Part shown: positions 1 to 6,129 of the stretch, in pieces | How positions within the stretch are numbered: position 1 is the stretch's first letter | Layout: the number at the start of each line of letters is the position of its first letter | Assembly: GCA_045650185.1 (NCBI GenBank) | Contig: JAZRQY010000024.1 | Coordinates: forward strand, 1 to 16,178 | Direction: 5' to 3' | From: Scatosoma sp045650185 | GTDB taxonomy: Bacteria > Bacillota > Clostridia > Christensenellales > Borkfalkiaceae | DNA length: 16,178 nt | Position numbers and translations under genes: made by a program | Notes under the pieces: generated by a model | What the model was told of the DNA's origin: nothing | The model's database searches: none | What the model saw: the letters and a program-made list of their open reading frames with translations, nothing else

Positions 1-238
1 ACTTAGCTTTCTTACGATCGGGGGTGTAACCCTCGTGTCTGCCCATTCTCTTCAACTTACCCTTGCAGGTAACAGTGTTAACGGATGCAACCTTAACACC
101 AAAGATGGATTCGATTGCAAGCTTGATTTGCGTCTTGTTAGCGTCCTTTCTAACGATGAACGTATAGGTTTTGGACGCGATGCCGTCATAACCCTTTTCG
201 GTGAGGACGGGCTTAATGATGATGTCTTCTGCAAACAT
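1..238 (-). CDS. rplW: 50S ribosomal protein L23 (C-terminus cut by window edge)
   Basis: This is a component of the large ribosomal subunit that binds 23S rRNA domain III near the exit of the nascent-peptide tunnel, where signal recognition particle and trigger factor dock. The minus-strand frame begins MFAEDIIIKPVLTEKGYD, carries the typical L23 stretch YTFIVRKDANKTQIKLAIE, and continues through GVKVASVNTVTCKGKLKR to the window edge. About 79 residues are visible of a usual 95 to 100. The ATG overlaps the rplD stop codon by one base (TAATG at 236-240), which suggests translational coupling. It is the fourth gene of the S10 operon. Identity is secure from sequence and order; the remaining C-terminus is outside the window. 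Confidence 0.95.
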   Translation of the reverse strand, partial: MFAEDIIIKPVLTEKGYDGIASKTYTFIVRKDANKTQIKLAIESIFGVKVASVNTVTCKGKLKRMGRHEGYTPDRKKAK

Positions 239-861
239 TACGCGTTAACCTCCTGGATTTTTTCCACAGCAGCCTTCGTCATAACAACCTTGTTGAATTT
301 TACAACTTCGTAGGTGCTGAGCTGCGCAAGGGGCAACGTTTCCAACGTAGGAATGTTTGCCGCAGCGCGGATTACGTTTACGTCGTCGTTATCCATTACC
401 ACCAACGCGGTCTTGTTCAAACCAAGCGCCTTCTGGAACGCTACCATTTCCTTCGTCTTGGGTGCGGAAACGGTCAATTCGTCGATTACGATGAATTCGC
501 CGTCAGCAACCTTCTTGGAAAGTGCGGAGTAAAGAGCAACTTTCTTCGCCGTTGCGTTCATCTTCTTGGAGAAGTCGCGGGACTTGGGAGCGAACACAAC
601 GCCGCCCTTGATCCACTGAGGAGCGCGGATGGAGCCCTGACGAGCGCGACCCGTACCCTTCTGACGCCAAGGCTTAATACCGCCGCCGCGTACTTCGCTT
701 CTGGTGAGGGTGGATTTGGTACCCTGTCTTTCGTTAGCAAGACGGGTAACGACTGCCTGATGAATAACTGCTTCCTTGTATTCAACACCGAACACGCAAT
801 CGCAAAGTTCCATGGTGCCTACTTCGGAGCCTTTCATGTTATATACTTTAATCGTAGCCAT
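238..861 (-). CDS. rplD: 50S ribosomal protein L4
   Basis: L4 is an early-assembly protein of the large subunit whose extended loop lines the peptide exit tunnel. In gammaproteobacteria it also represses its own S10 operon. The 207-residue product has the conserved tunnel-loop motif KPWRQKGTGRARQGSIRAPQ near residues 63-82, where macrolide-resistance changes occur in other species; the lysine and glycines there look wild type. The rest, including the C-terminal NIPTLETLPLAQLSTYEVVK, matches the bacterial L4 family in full length. The start is supported by an AAGGAGAG ribosome site just upstream, 15 nt after the rplC stop. The gene overlaps rplW by one base. Nothing looks truncated. Confidence 0.97.
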   Translation of the reverse strand: MATIKVYNMKGSEVGTMELCDCVFGVEYKEAVIHQAVVTRLANERQGTKSTLTRSEVRGGGIKPWRQKGTGRARQGSIRAPQWIKGGVVFAPKSRDFSKKMNATAKKVALYSALSKKVADGEFIVIDELTVSAPKTKEMVAFQKALGLNKTALVVMDNDDVNVIRAAANIPTLETLPLAQLSTYEVVKFNKVVMTKAAVEKIQEVNA

Positions 862-876
862 GTCTGTTCACTCTCC

Positions 877-1512
877 TTATTTGCTCTTAACGCTGTTCTT
901 AATGGTAACAACGCTGCCCTTAGGTCCGGGGATTGCGCCCTTGATGAGGATTGCGTTTCTTGCCAGATCTACCTTAACAACTTCAAGGTTCTGGATGGTA
1001 ACGTTTTCCACACCGTACTGACCTGCGAGGTGCTTGTGCTTAAATACTCTCGAAGGGGAGCTGATAGGACCCATAGAACCGGGTTCTCTGTGTACAGGGC
1101 CCGTACCGTGAGTCATCTTCAAGCGGTGCTGATTCCATCTCTTGATAACACCGGTGAAACCGTGACCTTTCGTTACGCCCGATACGTCTACCTTTTCGCC
1201 TGCCGCGAAAACGTCTGCCTTCAGCTCGTCGCCTACGTTGAACGTTTCAGCGTTGTCTACTCTCACTTCTTTCAAAACCTTGTGGGGTTTTACGCCAGCC
1301 TTCTTGAATTGACCAAGTTCAGGCTTCGTCAATGCCTTTTCGCTTACTTCGATAAAACCGAGCTTCAACGCAGCATAGCCGTCGTTTTCAACCGTCTTTA
1401 CCTGTACTACGGGGCAAGGACCTGCTTCCACTACCGTTACGGGAATCACTTTCCCGTCTTCCGTAAAGATTTGGGTCATCCCAACTTTACGACCGATGAT
1501 TGCTTTATTCAT
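877..1512 (-). CDS. rplC: 50S ribosomal protein L3
   Basis: L3 nucleates large-subunit assembly, and its central loop reaches towards the peptidyl transferase centre. The 211-residue product starts MNKAIIGRKVGMTQIFTEDG, a diagnostic L3 N-terminus, and ends NLEVVKVDLARNAILIKGAIPGPKGSVV, also diagnostic. The central loop (roughly residues 127-167) reads RWNQHRLKMTHGTGPVHREP and then GSMGPISSPSRVFKHKHLAG. It keeps the H-P-GS-G and PSRVFK framework but departs from the commoner DPSRVFKGKKMPGHMG form. An AGGAGTGA ribosome site lies upstream. The 78-nt spacer from rpsJ shows no obvious terminator, so the genes are probably co-transcribed. Confidence 0.97.
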   Translation of the reverse strand: MNKAIIGRKVGMTQIFTEDGKVIPVTVVEAGPCPVVQVKTVENDGYAALKLGFIEVSEKALTKPELGQFKKAGVKPHKVLKEVRVDNAETFNVGDELKADVFAAGEKVDVSGVTKGHGFTGVIKRWNQHRLKMTHGTGPVHREPGSMGPISSPSRVFKHKHLAGQYGVENVTIQNLEVVKVDLARNAILIKGAIPGPKGSVVTIKNSVKSK

Positions 1513-1590
1513 AGATAAAGTTCACTCCTTAAAAATTTTTTATTTCTCGAATACCTTGAAAAGTATTTCTCGGCAAATTTAGTTTCGCGA

Positions 1591-1890
1591 TTAGAGCTTG
1601 ATTTTGATGTCCACGCCTGCGGGCAAGTGGATGGAGTCAAGCAACTTCGCGTTGGGGGAATAGATATCGATGATTCTCTTGTACGTTCTCATTTCGAACT
1701 GTTCGCGCGAATCTTTATATTTATGAGGGGAACGAAGGATGGTAACGATTTCTCTTTCCGTAGGAAGGGGAATCGGACCGGAGATCTTCGCACCGCTCTT
1801 CTTCATCGTTTCAACGATGCGGCTTGCCGCTTCGTCAACGAGTTCGTGATCGTATGCTGCCAACTTGATTCTGATTTTCTGTACTGCCAT
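1591..1890 (-). CDS. rpsJ: 30S ribosomal protein S10
   Basis: S10 is a head protein of the small subunit and, as NusE, a partner of NusB in transcription antitermination. The 99-residue product is full length and shows the family hallmarks: KIRIKLAAYDHELVDEAASR at the start, SGPIPLPTEREIVTILRSPH in the middle with the long loop that enters the subunit, and RTYKRIIDIYSPNAKLLDSI near the end. The ATG follows an AAAGGAG site with good spacing. It is the first gene of the S10 operon, downstream of a near-consensus promoter and a leader of about 240 nt, which suggests post-initiation control of the operon. Confidence 0.97.
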   Translation of the reverse strand: MAVQKIRIKLAAYDHELVDEAASRIVETMKKSGAKISGPIPLPTEREIVTILRSPHKYKDSREQFEMRTYKRIIDIYSPNAKLLDSIHLPAGVDIKIKL

Positions 1891-2134
1891 TTTTGTTTCT
1901 CCTTTAAGCTTTATACTAACTATTTTTTTACTTCCGTCAACTCATCCGTGTGTATCGAGGTATTTACAAAATAAAAACACTCTTTTCCCGAGCGTCCATC
2001 GTAAAGCCCTCGGTTAGTCGCAGAGGTCAAGCCTCCACTATTGTCAGTAGAAATTACCTGTCGAAACGGCTTTTGTTTCGAAGTTTCAGCAACTTCCTAC
2101 CTCAACCCATATACATACGCATACTTACGCAAGC
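1891..2134 (-). promoter_or_regulatory. Long structured 5' leader of the S10 operon (candidate ribosomal-protein leader)
   Basis: Transcripts from the promoter at 2141-2169 should begin near 2134 and carry about 240 nt before the rpsJ start. The leader contains at least four short hairpins on the minus strand, with paired arms at 2091-2096/2080-2085, 2075-2080/2062-2067, 2032-2035/2023-2026 and 2009-2013/1988-1992. The last, with arms CCGAG and CTCGG, is followed by a U-rich run (about 1967-1980), an arrangement that could act as an attenuator. No convincing open reading frame lies in it. S10 operons of some bacteria are controlled by L4 binding to a leader; whether this one works that way is inference. 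Pairings were found by eye. Confidence 0.55.
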
Positions 2135-2140
2135 TAAACT

Positions 2141-2169
2141 ATAATAACAAATATTTTCAAGCCTGTCAA
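2141..2169 (-). promoter_or_regulatory. Sigma-A promoter of the S10 operon
   Basis: On the minus strand, TTGACA (2164-2169) is followed after exactly 17 nt by TATTAT (2141-2146). It matches consensus at 11 of 12 positions and is suitably strong for a ribosomal-protein operon. It lies about 250 bp upstream of rpsJ, in the same direction, with no other gene between. Confidence 0.85.
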
Positions 2170-2198
2170 GAATTTTACACGCATTTTTAAAAATTTTT

Positions 2199-2227
2199 TT
2201 GAAAAAGTTTTCACACGCGTATATATA
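2199..2227 (+). promoter_or_regulatory. Possible plus-strand promoter in the typA-rpsJ gap
   Basis: On the plus strand, TTGAAA (2199-2204) and TATATA (2222-2227) are separated by 17 nt. This is a fair sigma-A match, but the stretch is very AT-rich, so chance is a real alternative. If used, it would yield a transcript of about 70-80 nt ending at the hairpin at 2267-2306. No plus-strand gene with a ribosome site is visible there. Confidence 0.3.
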
Positions 2228-2266
2228 CACGCATATATAATAAATATGACGCACGCGCGCGCAAGG

Positions 2267-2306
2267 AACAAGCGGCTTCCAAAAAATAGGAAACCGCTTG
2301 TTTTTT
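2267..2306. terminator. Hairpin terminator downstream of typA
   Basis: Fourteen-base arms (2267-2280 and 2289-2302) flank an 8-base loop. The one imperfect position is a G-U pair in minus-strand RNA and a C-A mismatch in plus-strand RNA. It lies 23 nt after the typA stop, so it is probably the typA terminator. The better T run (2301-2306) is, however, on the plus side; the minus side reads only GTTCCTTG after the stem. It could work in both directions. Confidence 0.7.
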
Positions 2307-2324
2307 CGCAAAATTGTTCAATAA

Positions 2325-4154
2325 TTAGCTGTTTTTCTTTTCTCTAAATCTAGCTTTTGCACGAAGTTCGCTGTCCAAAATCCGTTTGCGGATACGCAAA
2401 GATTTCGGCGTTACCTCAAGAAGTTCGTCGTCGGCGATAAATTCCAAGCATTCCTCAAGGCTCATTCTGCTGACGGGAACGAGGGTCAAAGCATCGTCGC
2501 TACCCGAAGAACGGGTGTTCGTCAAATGCTTGGTTTTACATACGTTTACGTTGATGTCGTCGGAAAGGTTGGTATAGCCCACGACCATACCTTCATATAC
2601 AGGCGTACCGGGGGTAACGAACAGCGTACCTCTGCCCTGCGCGTTAAACAAACCGTAGGTGACCGCCTCACCCGTTTCAAAGGCAACCAAAGAGCCGGTG
2701 CTTCTTCTCTGCATATCTCCCTTGTAAGGCTCGTATGCAAAGAATATCGTATTCATGATACCCTGACCTTTGGTGTCCGTCAAGAATTCGCTCTTGTAGC
2801 CAAACAGACCACGGGAAGGTACGATAAATTCAAGGCGCATTCTTTCGCCTACCGCCGTCATTTGCAGCAGCATACCCTTACGGTTACCCATCGCCGCAAA
2901 CACGGGACCCGTCATATCTTCGGGAACGTCTGCAACGAAGCGTTCCATCGGCTCGTGACGAACGCCGTCAATGTCTTTATACAGCACCTTAGGCGTGGAA
3001 ACTTGGAATTCGTAGCCCTCACGGCGCATCGTTTCAATCAAGATGGAGAGGTGCATTTCCCCTCTGCCGCAAACACGGAAGCTGTCCGCAAATTCGGTGT
3101 CGTTGACACGCAAGGACACGTCGCGGAGCAATTCCTTATATAATCTATCACGCAACTGACGAGTGGTAACGAATTTCCCTTCCTTGCCTGCAAACGGGCT
3201 GTCGTTGACAGAGAAAGTCATCTCCACCGTCGGCTCTTCGATTTTTACGAATTGAACGGGCTCCACCTTCGAGGGCTCACAAACGGTGTCCCCGATATTC
3301 AAGCCGTCAATCCCCGAAAAGACAACGATATCCCCTGCCTGCGCCTCCGCAACGAGAGTACGCTCTAAGCCCTCAATCTGGTACAGATTGACGATACGGC
3401 AGTTGGTGCGCACTTTGCTATCCAAGAAATTGCAGATACTGACAGGCTCGTTCGCGCGAATACGCCCGCGTTCAATTCTACCGATACCAATTCTGCCCAC
3501 AAATTCATTGTAGTCGATACAGGATACAAGCAGCTGCCCTGCGCCGTCCACGTCTACGTCCATCGGAGGAATCGTTTCGATAATCGTTTCAAACAAAGCA
3601 GACAAGTCCTCCCCCTGCTTATCGGGCGTAAGGGAAGAAGTTCCCTGTCTGCCACAGCAATATACGATGGGGCTTTCGAGCTGTTCGTCGGTTGCATCCA
3701 GCTCCATCATCAAGAGCTGCATTTCTTCCACGACCTCAGCAATACGCGCGTCGGGGCGGTCCACCTTGTTAATGACGATGATCAGCTTTAAGCCAAGCTC
3801 CAACGCCTTCTGCATAACGAAACGAGTCTGTGGCAAAGGACCTTCGGCAGCGTCCACCAAAATCAGAGCGCCGTTCACCATCTTCAAAACACGCTCTACC
3901 TCACCCGAGAAGTCTGCGTGTCCCGGAGTGTCTACGATGTTAATTTTAACGTCACCCCATCTTGCAGAGGTGTTTTTCGCGAGAATGGTAATCCCACGCT
4001 CACGTTCCAAATCCCCAGAGTCCATGACTCTGTCCTGCACCTGCTGGTTTTCACGGAATACGCCGCCCTGCGCCAACATCTCGTTGACCAACGTCGTTTT
4101 ACCGTGGTCAACGTGCGCGATGATTGCAACGTTTCTTAAATCATTTCTAATCAT
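2325..4154 (-). CDS. typA: Ribosome-associated translational GTPase TypA/BipA
   Basis: TypA (BipA) is a translation-factor-family GTPase related to EF-G that binds the 70S ribosome and supports large-subunit assembly and stress or cold growth. The 609-residue product is full length. The GTPase motifs are all present near the N-terminus: AHVDHGKTT (P-loop), RERGITI (switch I), DTPGHADF (G3) and NKVDRPDAR (G4). The remainder covers domain II, the EF-G-like domains (RGEMHLSILIETMRREG, RGLFGYKSEFLTDTKG) and the BipA-specific C-terminal part ending in RKRILDSELRAKA. The likely SD, AAGGAG, lies about 14 nt before the ATG, farther than usual, but no later start keeps the P-loop strand. It has its own promoter and is separate from the S10 operon. 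Confidence 0.97.
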   Translation of the reverse strand: MIRNDLRNVAIIAHVDHGKTTLVNEMLAQGGVFRENQQVQDRVMDSGDLERERGITILAKNTSARWGDVKINIVDTPGHADFSGEVERVLKMVNGALILVDAAEGPLPQTRFVMQKALELGLKLIIVINKVDRPDARIAEVVEEMQLLMMELDATDEQLESPIVYCCGRQGTSSLTPDKQGEDLSALFETIIETIPPMDVDVDGAGQLLVSCIDYNEFVGRIGIGRIERGRIRANEPVSICNFLDSKVRTNCRIVNLYQIEGLERTLVAEAQAGDIVVFSGIDGLNIGDTVCEPSKVEPVQFVKIEEPTVEMTFSVNDSPFAGKEGKFVTTRQLRDRLYKELLRDVSLRVNDTEFADSFRVCGRGEMHLSILIETMRREGYEFQVSTPKVLYKDIDGVRHEPMERFVADVPEDMTGPVFAAMGNRKGMLLQMTAVGERMRLEFIVPSRGLFGYKSEFLTDTKGQGIMNTIFFAYEPYKGDMQRRSTGSLVAFETGEAVTYGLFNAQGRGTLFVTPGTPVYEGMVVGYTNLSDDINVNVCKTKHLTNTRSSGSDDALTLVPVSRMSLEECLEFIADDELLEVTPKSLRIRKRILDSELRAKARFREKKNS

Positions 4155-4195
4155 ACCTTCACTCTTTGCTCCTTCGTAAACTTTTTAACGGCAAT

Positions 4196-4224
4196 ATTGT
4201 AATACATTTTGCAGGAAAATACAA
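4196..4224 (-). promoter_or_regulatory. Sigma-A promoter of typA
   Basis: On the minus strand, TTGTAT (4219-4224) and TACAAT (4196-4201) are separated by exactly 17 nt. Transcription would start near 4189, giving a 35-nt leader before the typA ATG. It lies between the folA terminator and typA, so typA has independent initiation. Confidence 0.7.
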
Positions 4225-4260
4225 GGATTTTTCAGCAAAAATCACCGAAATTTTTTAATA

Positions 4261-4290
4261 AAATTAAAAAACGCCTGCTATCGCAAGCGT
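4261..4290 (-). terminator. Intrinsic terminator of the thyA-folA operon
   Basis: In minus-strand RNA an 8-bp stem (4271-4278 with 4283-4290, one G-U pair) closes a GATA tetraloop. It is followed by TTTTTAATTT (4261-4270). It begins 6 nt after the folA stop. The plus strand also has a short T run, so it may work in both directions. Confidence 0.9.
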
Positions 4291-4296
4291 TTTTTA

Positions 4297-4800
4297 TCAT
4301 AATGCCTCTACGGCTTTGTTTTTGTAGGTAGTAAAACGAATGGTATATCCGTTGTCGTCCATCGGCTCGCCCTCGTCCACGCAAACGAAATTCGGATGAG
4401 TGTCAAGGTTGGGGAAGAAAGTATCCGCGCCGCCCACAGCATCGACTTTCGTCACCAAAGCCTCGTGGCAATAAGGCAACAATTCTTGATAGATCTGCGC
4501 GCCACCGATGACGTAGATATCCCCCTCGTTTTGGCGAGCCCTCATCTCCGCTTTCAACGCATCCATGGTAGGCACGATAATACAGTCATTGCGTACCTGC
4601 CCCCTACTAATTACGATATTGAGCCTATTCTTTAAGGGCTTTCCGTTCGGGAAAGAACGCAGAGTCTTTCCACCCATCACAACGGTATGTCCCATCGTCG
4701 TTTCACGGAAAAATTTCATATCCTTGGGCAGAGAGAACATCATATCGCCATTCTTTCCGATACCCCATTCTTTGTCAGCGTGCACGATTGCAATAATCAT
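4297..4800 (-). CDS. folA: Dihydrofolate reductase
   Basis: This enzyme reduces dihydrofolate to tetrahydrofolate with NADPH, restoring the cofactor oxidised by thymidylate synthase, which is encoded just upstream. The 167-residue product has the DHFR signature HADKEWGIGKNGDMMFSLPK with the substrate-binding acid in LPKD. It also has the NADPH-binding VVMGGKTLRSFP and YVIGGAQIYQELLP. The usual Trp after the Met20 loop is Phe here, a variant I believe is common in Clostridia. I chose the ATG at 4800, preceded by AGGAG at 5 nt; a TTG five codons upstream is in frame but would put the SD inside the gene. The loop around ISRGQVRND carries a 15-mer also found before gpmI. It follows thyA by 22 nt and ends at a terminator. 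Confidence 0.96.
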   Translation of the reverse strand: MIIAIVHADKEWGIGKNGDMMFSLPKDMKFFRETTMGHTVVMGGKTLRSFPNGKPLKNRLNIVISRGQVRNDCIIVPTMDALKAEMRARQNEGDIYVIGGAQIYQELLPYCHEALVTKVDAVGGADTFFPNLDTHPNFVCVDEGEPMDDNGYTIRFTTYKNKAVEAL

Positions 4801-4822
4801 AAAAGCTCCTATCAACTCACAC

Positions 4823-5653
4823 TTATACAGCTACTGGTATCTTCTTATCCAACTTCTCGTATTCGTAATCCACCAGCTGGAAACTATCCACCGTAAAGTC
4901 GTAGAAATTCTTGACATTGGGATCAACAATCAATTTCGGCGCTTTGTGTCGGGGCTTTGCCAACACCTCTTTCACAAGCGGAATATGTCTGTCGTAAATG
5001 TGCGCATCGGCAATGACGTGCACCAGCTCGCCTGCCTTCAAGCCCGAAACCTGCGCCATCATAATCAAGAGAACGGCGTACTGCACGACGTTCCAGTTGT
5101 TCGCCGTCAACATATCGTTGGAGCGTTGATTCAAAATCCCGTTCAGAGTATCCCCCGAAACGTTAAAGGTCATCGAATACGCGCAAGGGTACAAACCCAT
5201 TTCGTGCAGGTCTTGGAAGTTGTAGATATTCGTCATAATGCGACGAGAGGCAGGGTTGTGTTTCAGGTCGTACAACACTCTGTCCACCTGATCAAACTCC
5301 CCTTCCTTATATTTATGCTTTACACCCAATTGATAGCCGTAAGCCTTGCCGATCGAGCCGTTCTCATCCGCCCAGCTGTCCCAAATATGAGAGCCCAAAT
5401 CGTGGATATTGTTGCTCTTTTTTTGCCAAATCCAAAGCAATTCATCCACGCAGGAGCGAAACGCCGTACGGCGAATGGTCAAAATCGGGAACTCCTCTTG
5501 CAGATTATAGCGGTTGACGATGCCAAACTTTTTCACGGTATGGGCAGGCGTACCGTCCTCCCAACGAGGGCGAACGTCCAGCTCGGTATCCCAATAGCCG
5601 TTATCCATAATGTCCTGCATATTCTGCGCAAAAATTTCGTCTGCTCTGCTCAT
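4823..5653 (-). CDS. thyA: Thymidylate synthase (ThyA type)
   Basis: ThyA methylates dUMP to dTMP using methylene-tetrahydrofolate and releases dihydrofolate, which the adjacent folA product recycles. The 276-residue product carries the catalytic cysteine in LYPCAYSMTFNV, the phosphate-binding RRIM and QRSNDM elements, and the C-terminal region HVIADAHIYDRHIPLVKEVL. The segment after QRSND reads MLTANNWNVVQYA rather than the LGLPFN form of E. coli; I believe this form recurs in clostridial ThyA proteins. The start is supported by a GAGGAG ribosome site. It lies 10 nt downstream of a TIGR04076-like gene and 22 nt upstream of folA, so all three should be one operon. Confidence 0.96.
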   Translation of the reverse strand: MSRADEIFAQNMQDIMDNGYWDTELDVRPRWEDGTPAHTVKKFGIVNRYNLQEEFPILTIRRTAFRSCVDELLWIWQKKSNNIHDLGSHIWDSWADENGSIGKAYGYQLGVKHKYKEGEFDQVDRVLYDLKHNPASRRIMTNIYNFQDLHEMGLYPCAYSMTFNVSGDTLNGILNQRSNDMLTANNWNVVQYAVLLIMMAQVSGLKAGELVHVIADAHIYDRHIPLVKEVLAKPRHKAPKLIVDPNVKNFYDFTVDSFQLVDYEYEKLDKKIPVAV

Positions 5654-5663
5654 TTGTTTCTCC

Positions 5664-5966
5664 TCATTCGATTACTTCGATATAAAAGCTTACGGGGCGA
5701 AACCCGTCGTTGCAGGAAATCATCGCCGACCGAGGATTTTTCATCCACCCGTCGTAGAAGTTTCCACCGCCTGCGCACAGTTCCTTCACAAAATGCGCCA
5801 TACTCTCCCAAGCGCTGTCGCAAAGCCCCTGCGGTTTCTCTCCATCCACGGAAATGAAAACCTGCCCTTCCTCAACCTCGCAAGGGTGTGAAATGGGGTT
5901 TTCGTACTTTTCAGACAGGTCGGGATAATTCGCTTTTCGTATCACGGTTATTTTACACTTTGCCAC
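5664..5966 (-). CDS. TIGR04076-like small cysteine-containing protein of unknown function
   Basis: This 100-residue protein resembles the TIGR04076 family, whose function is not established. Visible features are an N-terminal strand CKITVIRK, cysteines at positions 4, 29, 49, 64 and 85, the segments PQGLCDSAWESM and GGGNFYDGW, and a conserved-looking end ISCNDGFRPVSFYIE. No signal peptide or membrane segment is seen. I chose the GTG at 5966 because GTGGAGG (5975-5981) sits 8 nt upstream as a ribosome site. A second GTG at 5981 overlaps that site and lies at the predicted transcript start. It heads the operon with thyA and folA, directly behind the promoter. A link to nucleotide or folate metabolism is inference from position only. 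Confidence 0.8.
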   Translation of the reverse strand: MAKCKITVIRKANYPDLSEKYENPISHPCEVEEGQVFISVDGEKPQGLCDSAWESMAHFVKELCAGGGNFYDGWMKNPRSAMISCNDGFRPVSFYIEVIE

Positions 5967-5986
5967 GACTATCGCCTCCACTTACA

Positions 5987-6016
5987 ATTATAACACACTC
6001 TTCTCCGTTTCGTCAA
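5987..6016 (-). promoter_or_regulatory. Sigma-A promoter of the TIGR04076-thyA-folA operon
   Basis: On the minus strand, TTGACG (6011-6016), an 18-nt spacer and TATAAT (5987-5992) form a near-consensus promoter. Transcription should start near 5980, leaving only about 14 nt before the chosen GTG. The ribosome site would then be at the very 5' end of the message. It is divergent from the pgk promoter. Confidence 0.8.
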
Positions 6017-6040
6017 GGTCTGAACGCAAAAAAAGTTGTG

Positions 6041-6057
6041 TTATTCTTTAAGAATAA
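6041..6057. promoter_or_regulatory. Perfect palindrome abutting the pgk promoter (candidate operator)
   Basis: Arms TTATTCTT (6041-6048) and AAGAATAA (6050-6057) are exact reverse complements around a single central base. The site ends 3 bp before the pgk -35 box and lies 25 bp beyond the divergent promoter, a usual place for a dimeric regulator. It does not resemble the CggR operator of Bacillus. Function is inferred; the AT-rich context makes chance possible. Confidence 0.45.
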
Positions 6058-6059
6058 AG

Positions 6060-6088
6060 TTGACAAAAACAAAAAAATCGGGTATTAT
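6060..6088 (+). promoter_or_regulatory. pgk promoter: Sigma-A promoter of the pgk-tpiA-gpmI operon
   Basis: TTGACA (6060-6065), exactly 17 nt, then TATTAT (6083-6088). The hexamers and spacing are identical to those of the S10 operon promoter. Transcription should begin near 6095, giving about a 35-nt leader with TAAGGAG before the pgk ATG. Confidence 0.88.
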
Positions 6089-6129
6089 ATATCTGTATGA
6101 AAATTATTTGTAAGGAGATTTCTTAAGCT

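Noticed and set aside
2243..2262. Alternating GC run resembling one at the end of the deacetylase gene (about 15926-15940)
   Set aside because: The shared ACGCGCGCGCAAG is low-complexity sequence; in the deacetylase it encodes ordinary Thr-Arg-Ala-Arg-Lys codons, so a repeat family is not supported.
2102..2311. A 69-residue minus-strand frame between typA and rpsJ
   Set aside because: It runs through the typA hairpin and the S10 promoter, has no ribosome site, and its composition reflects the AT-rich intergenic sequence.
4565..5857. A 430-codon plus-strand open frame opposite thyA and folA
   Set aside because: It is antisense to two well-recognised enzymes plus the TIGR04076-like gene, shows no family signature, and arises from the codon bias of the real genes.
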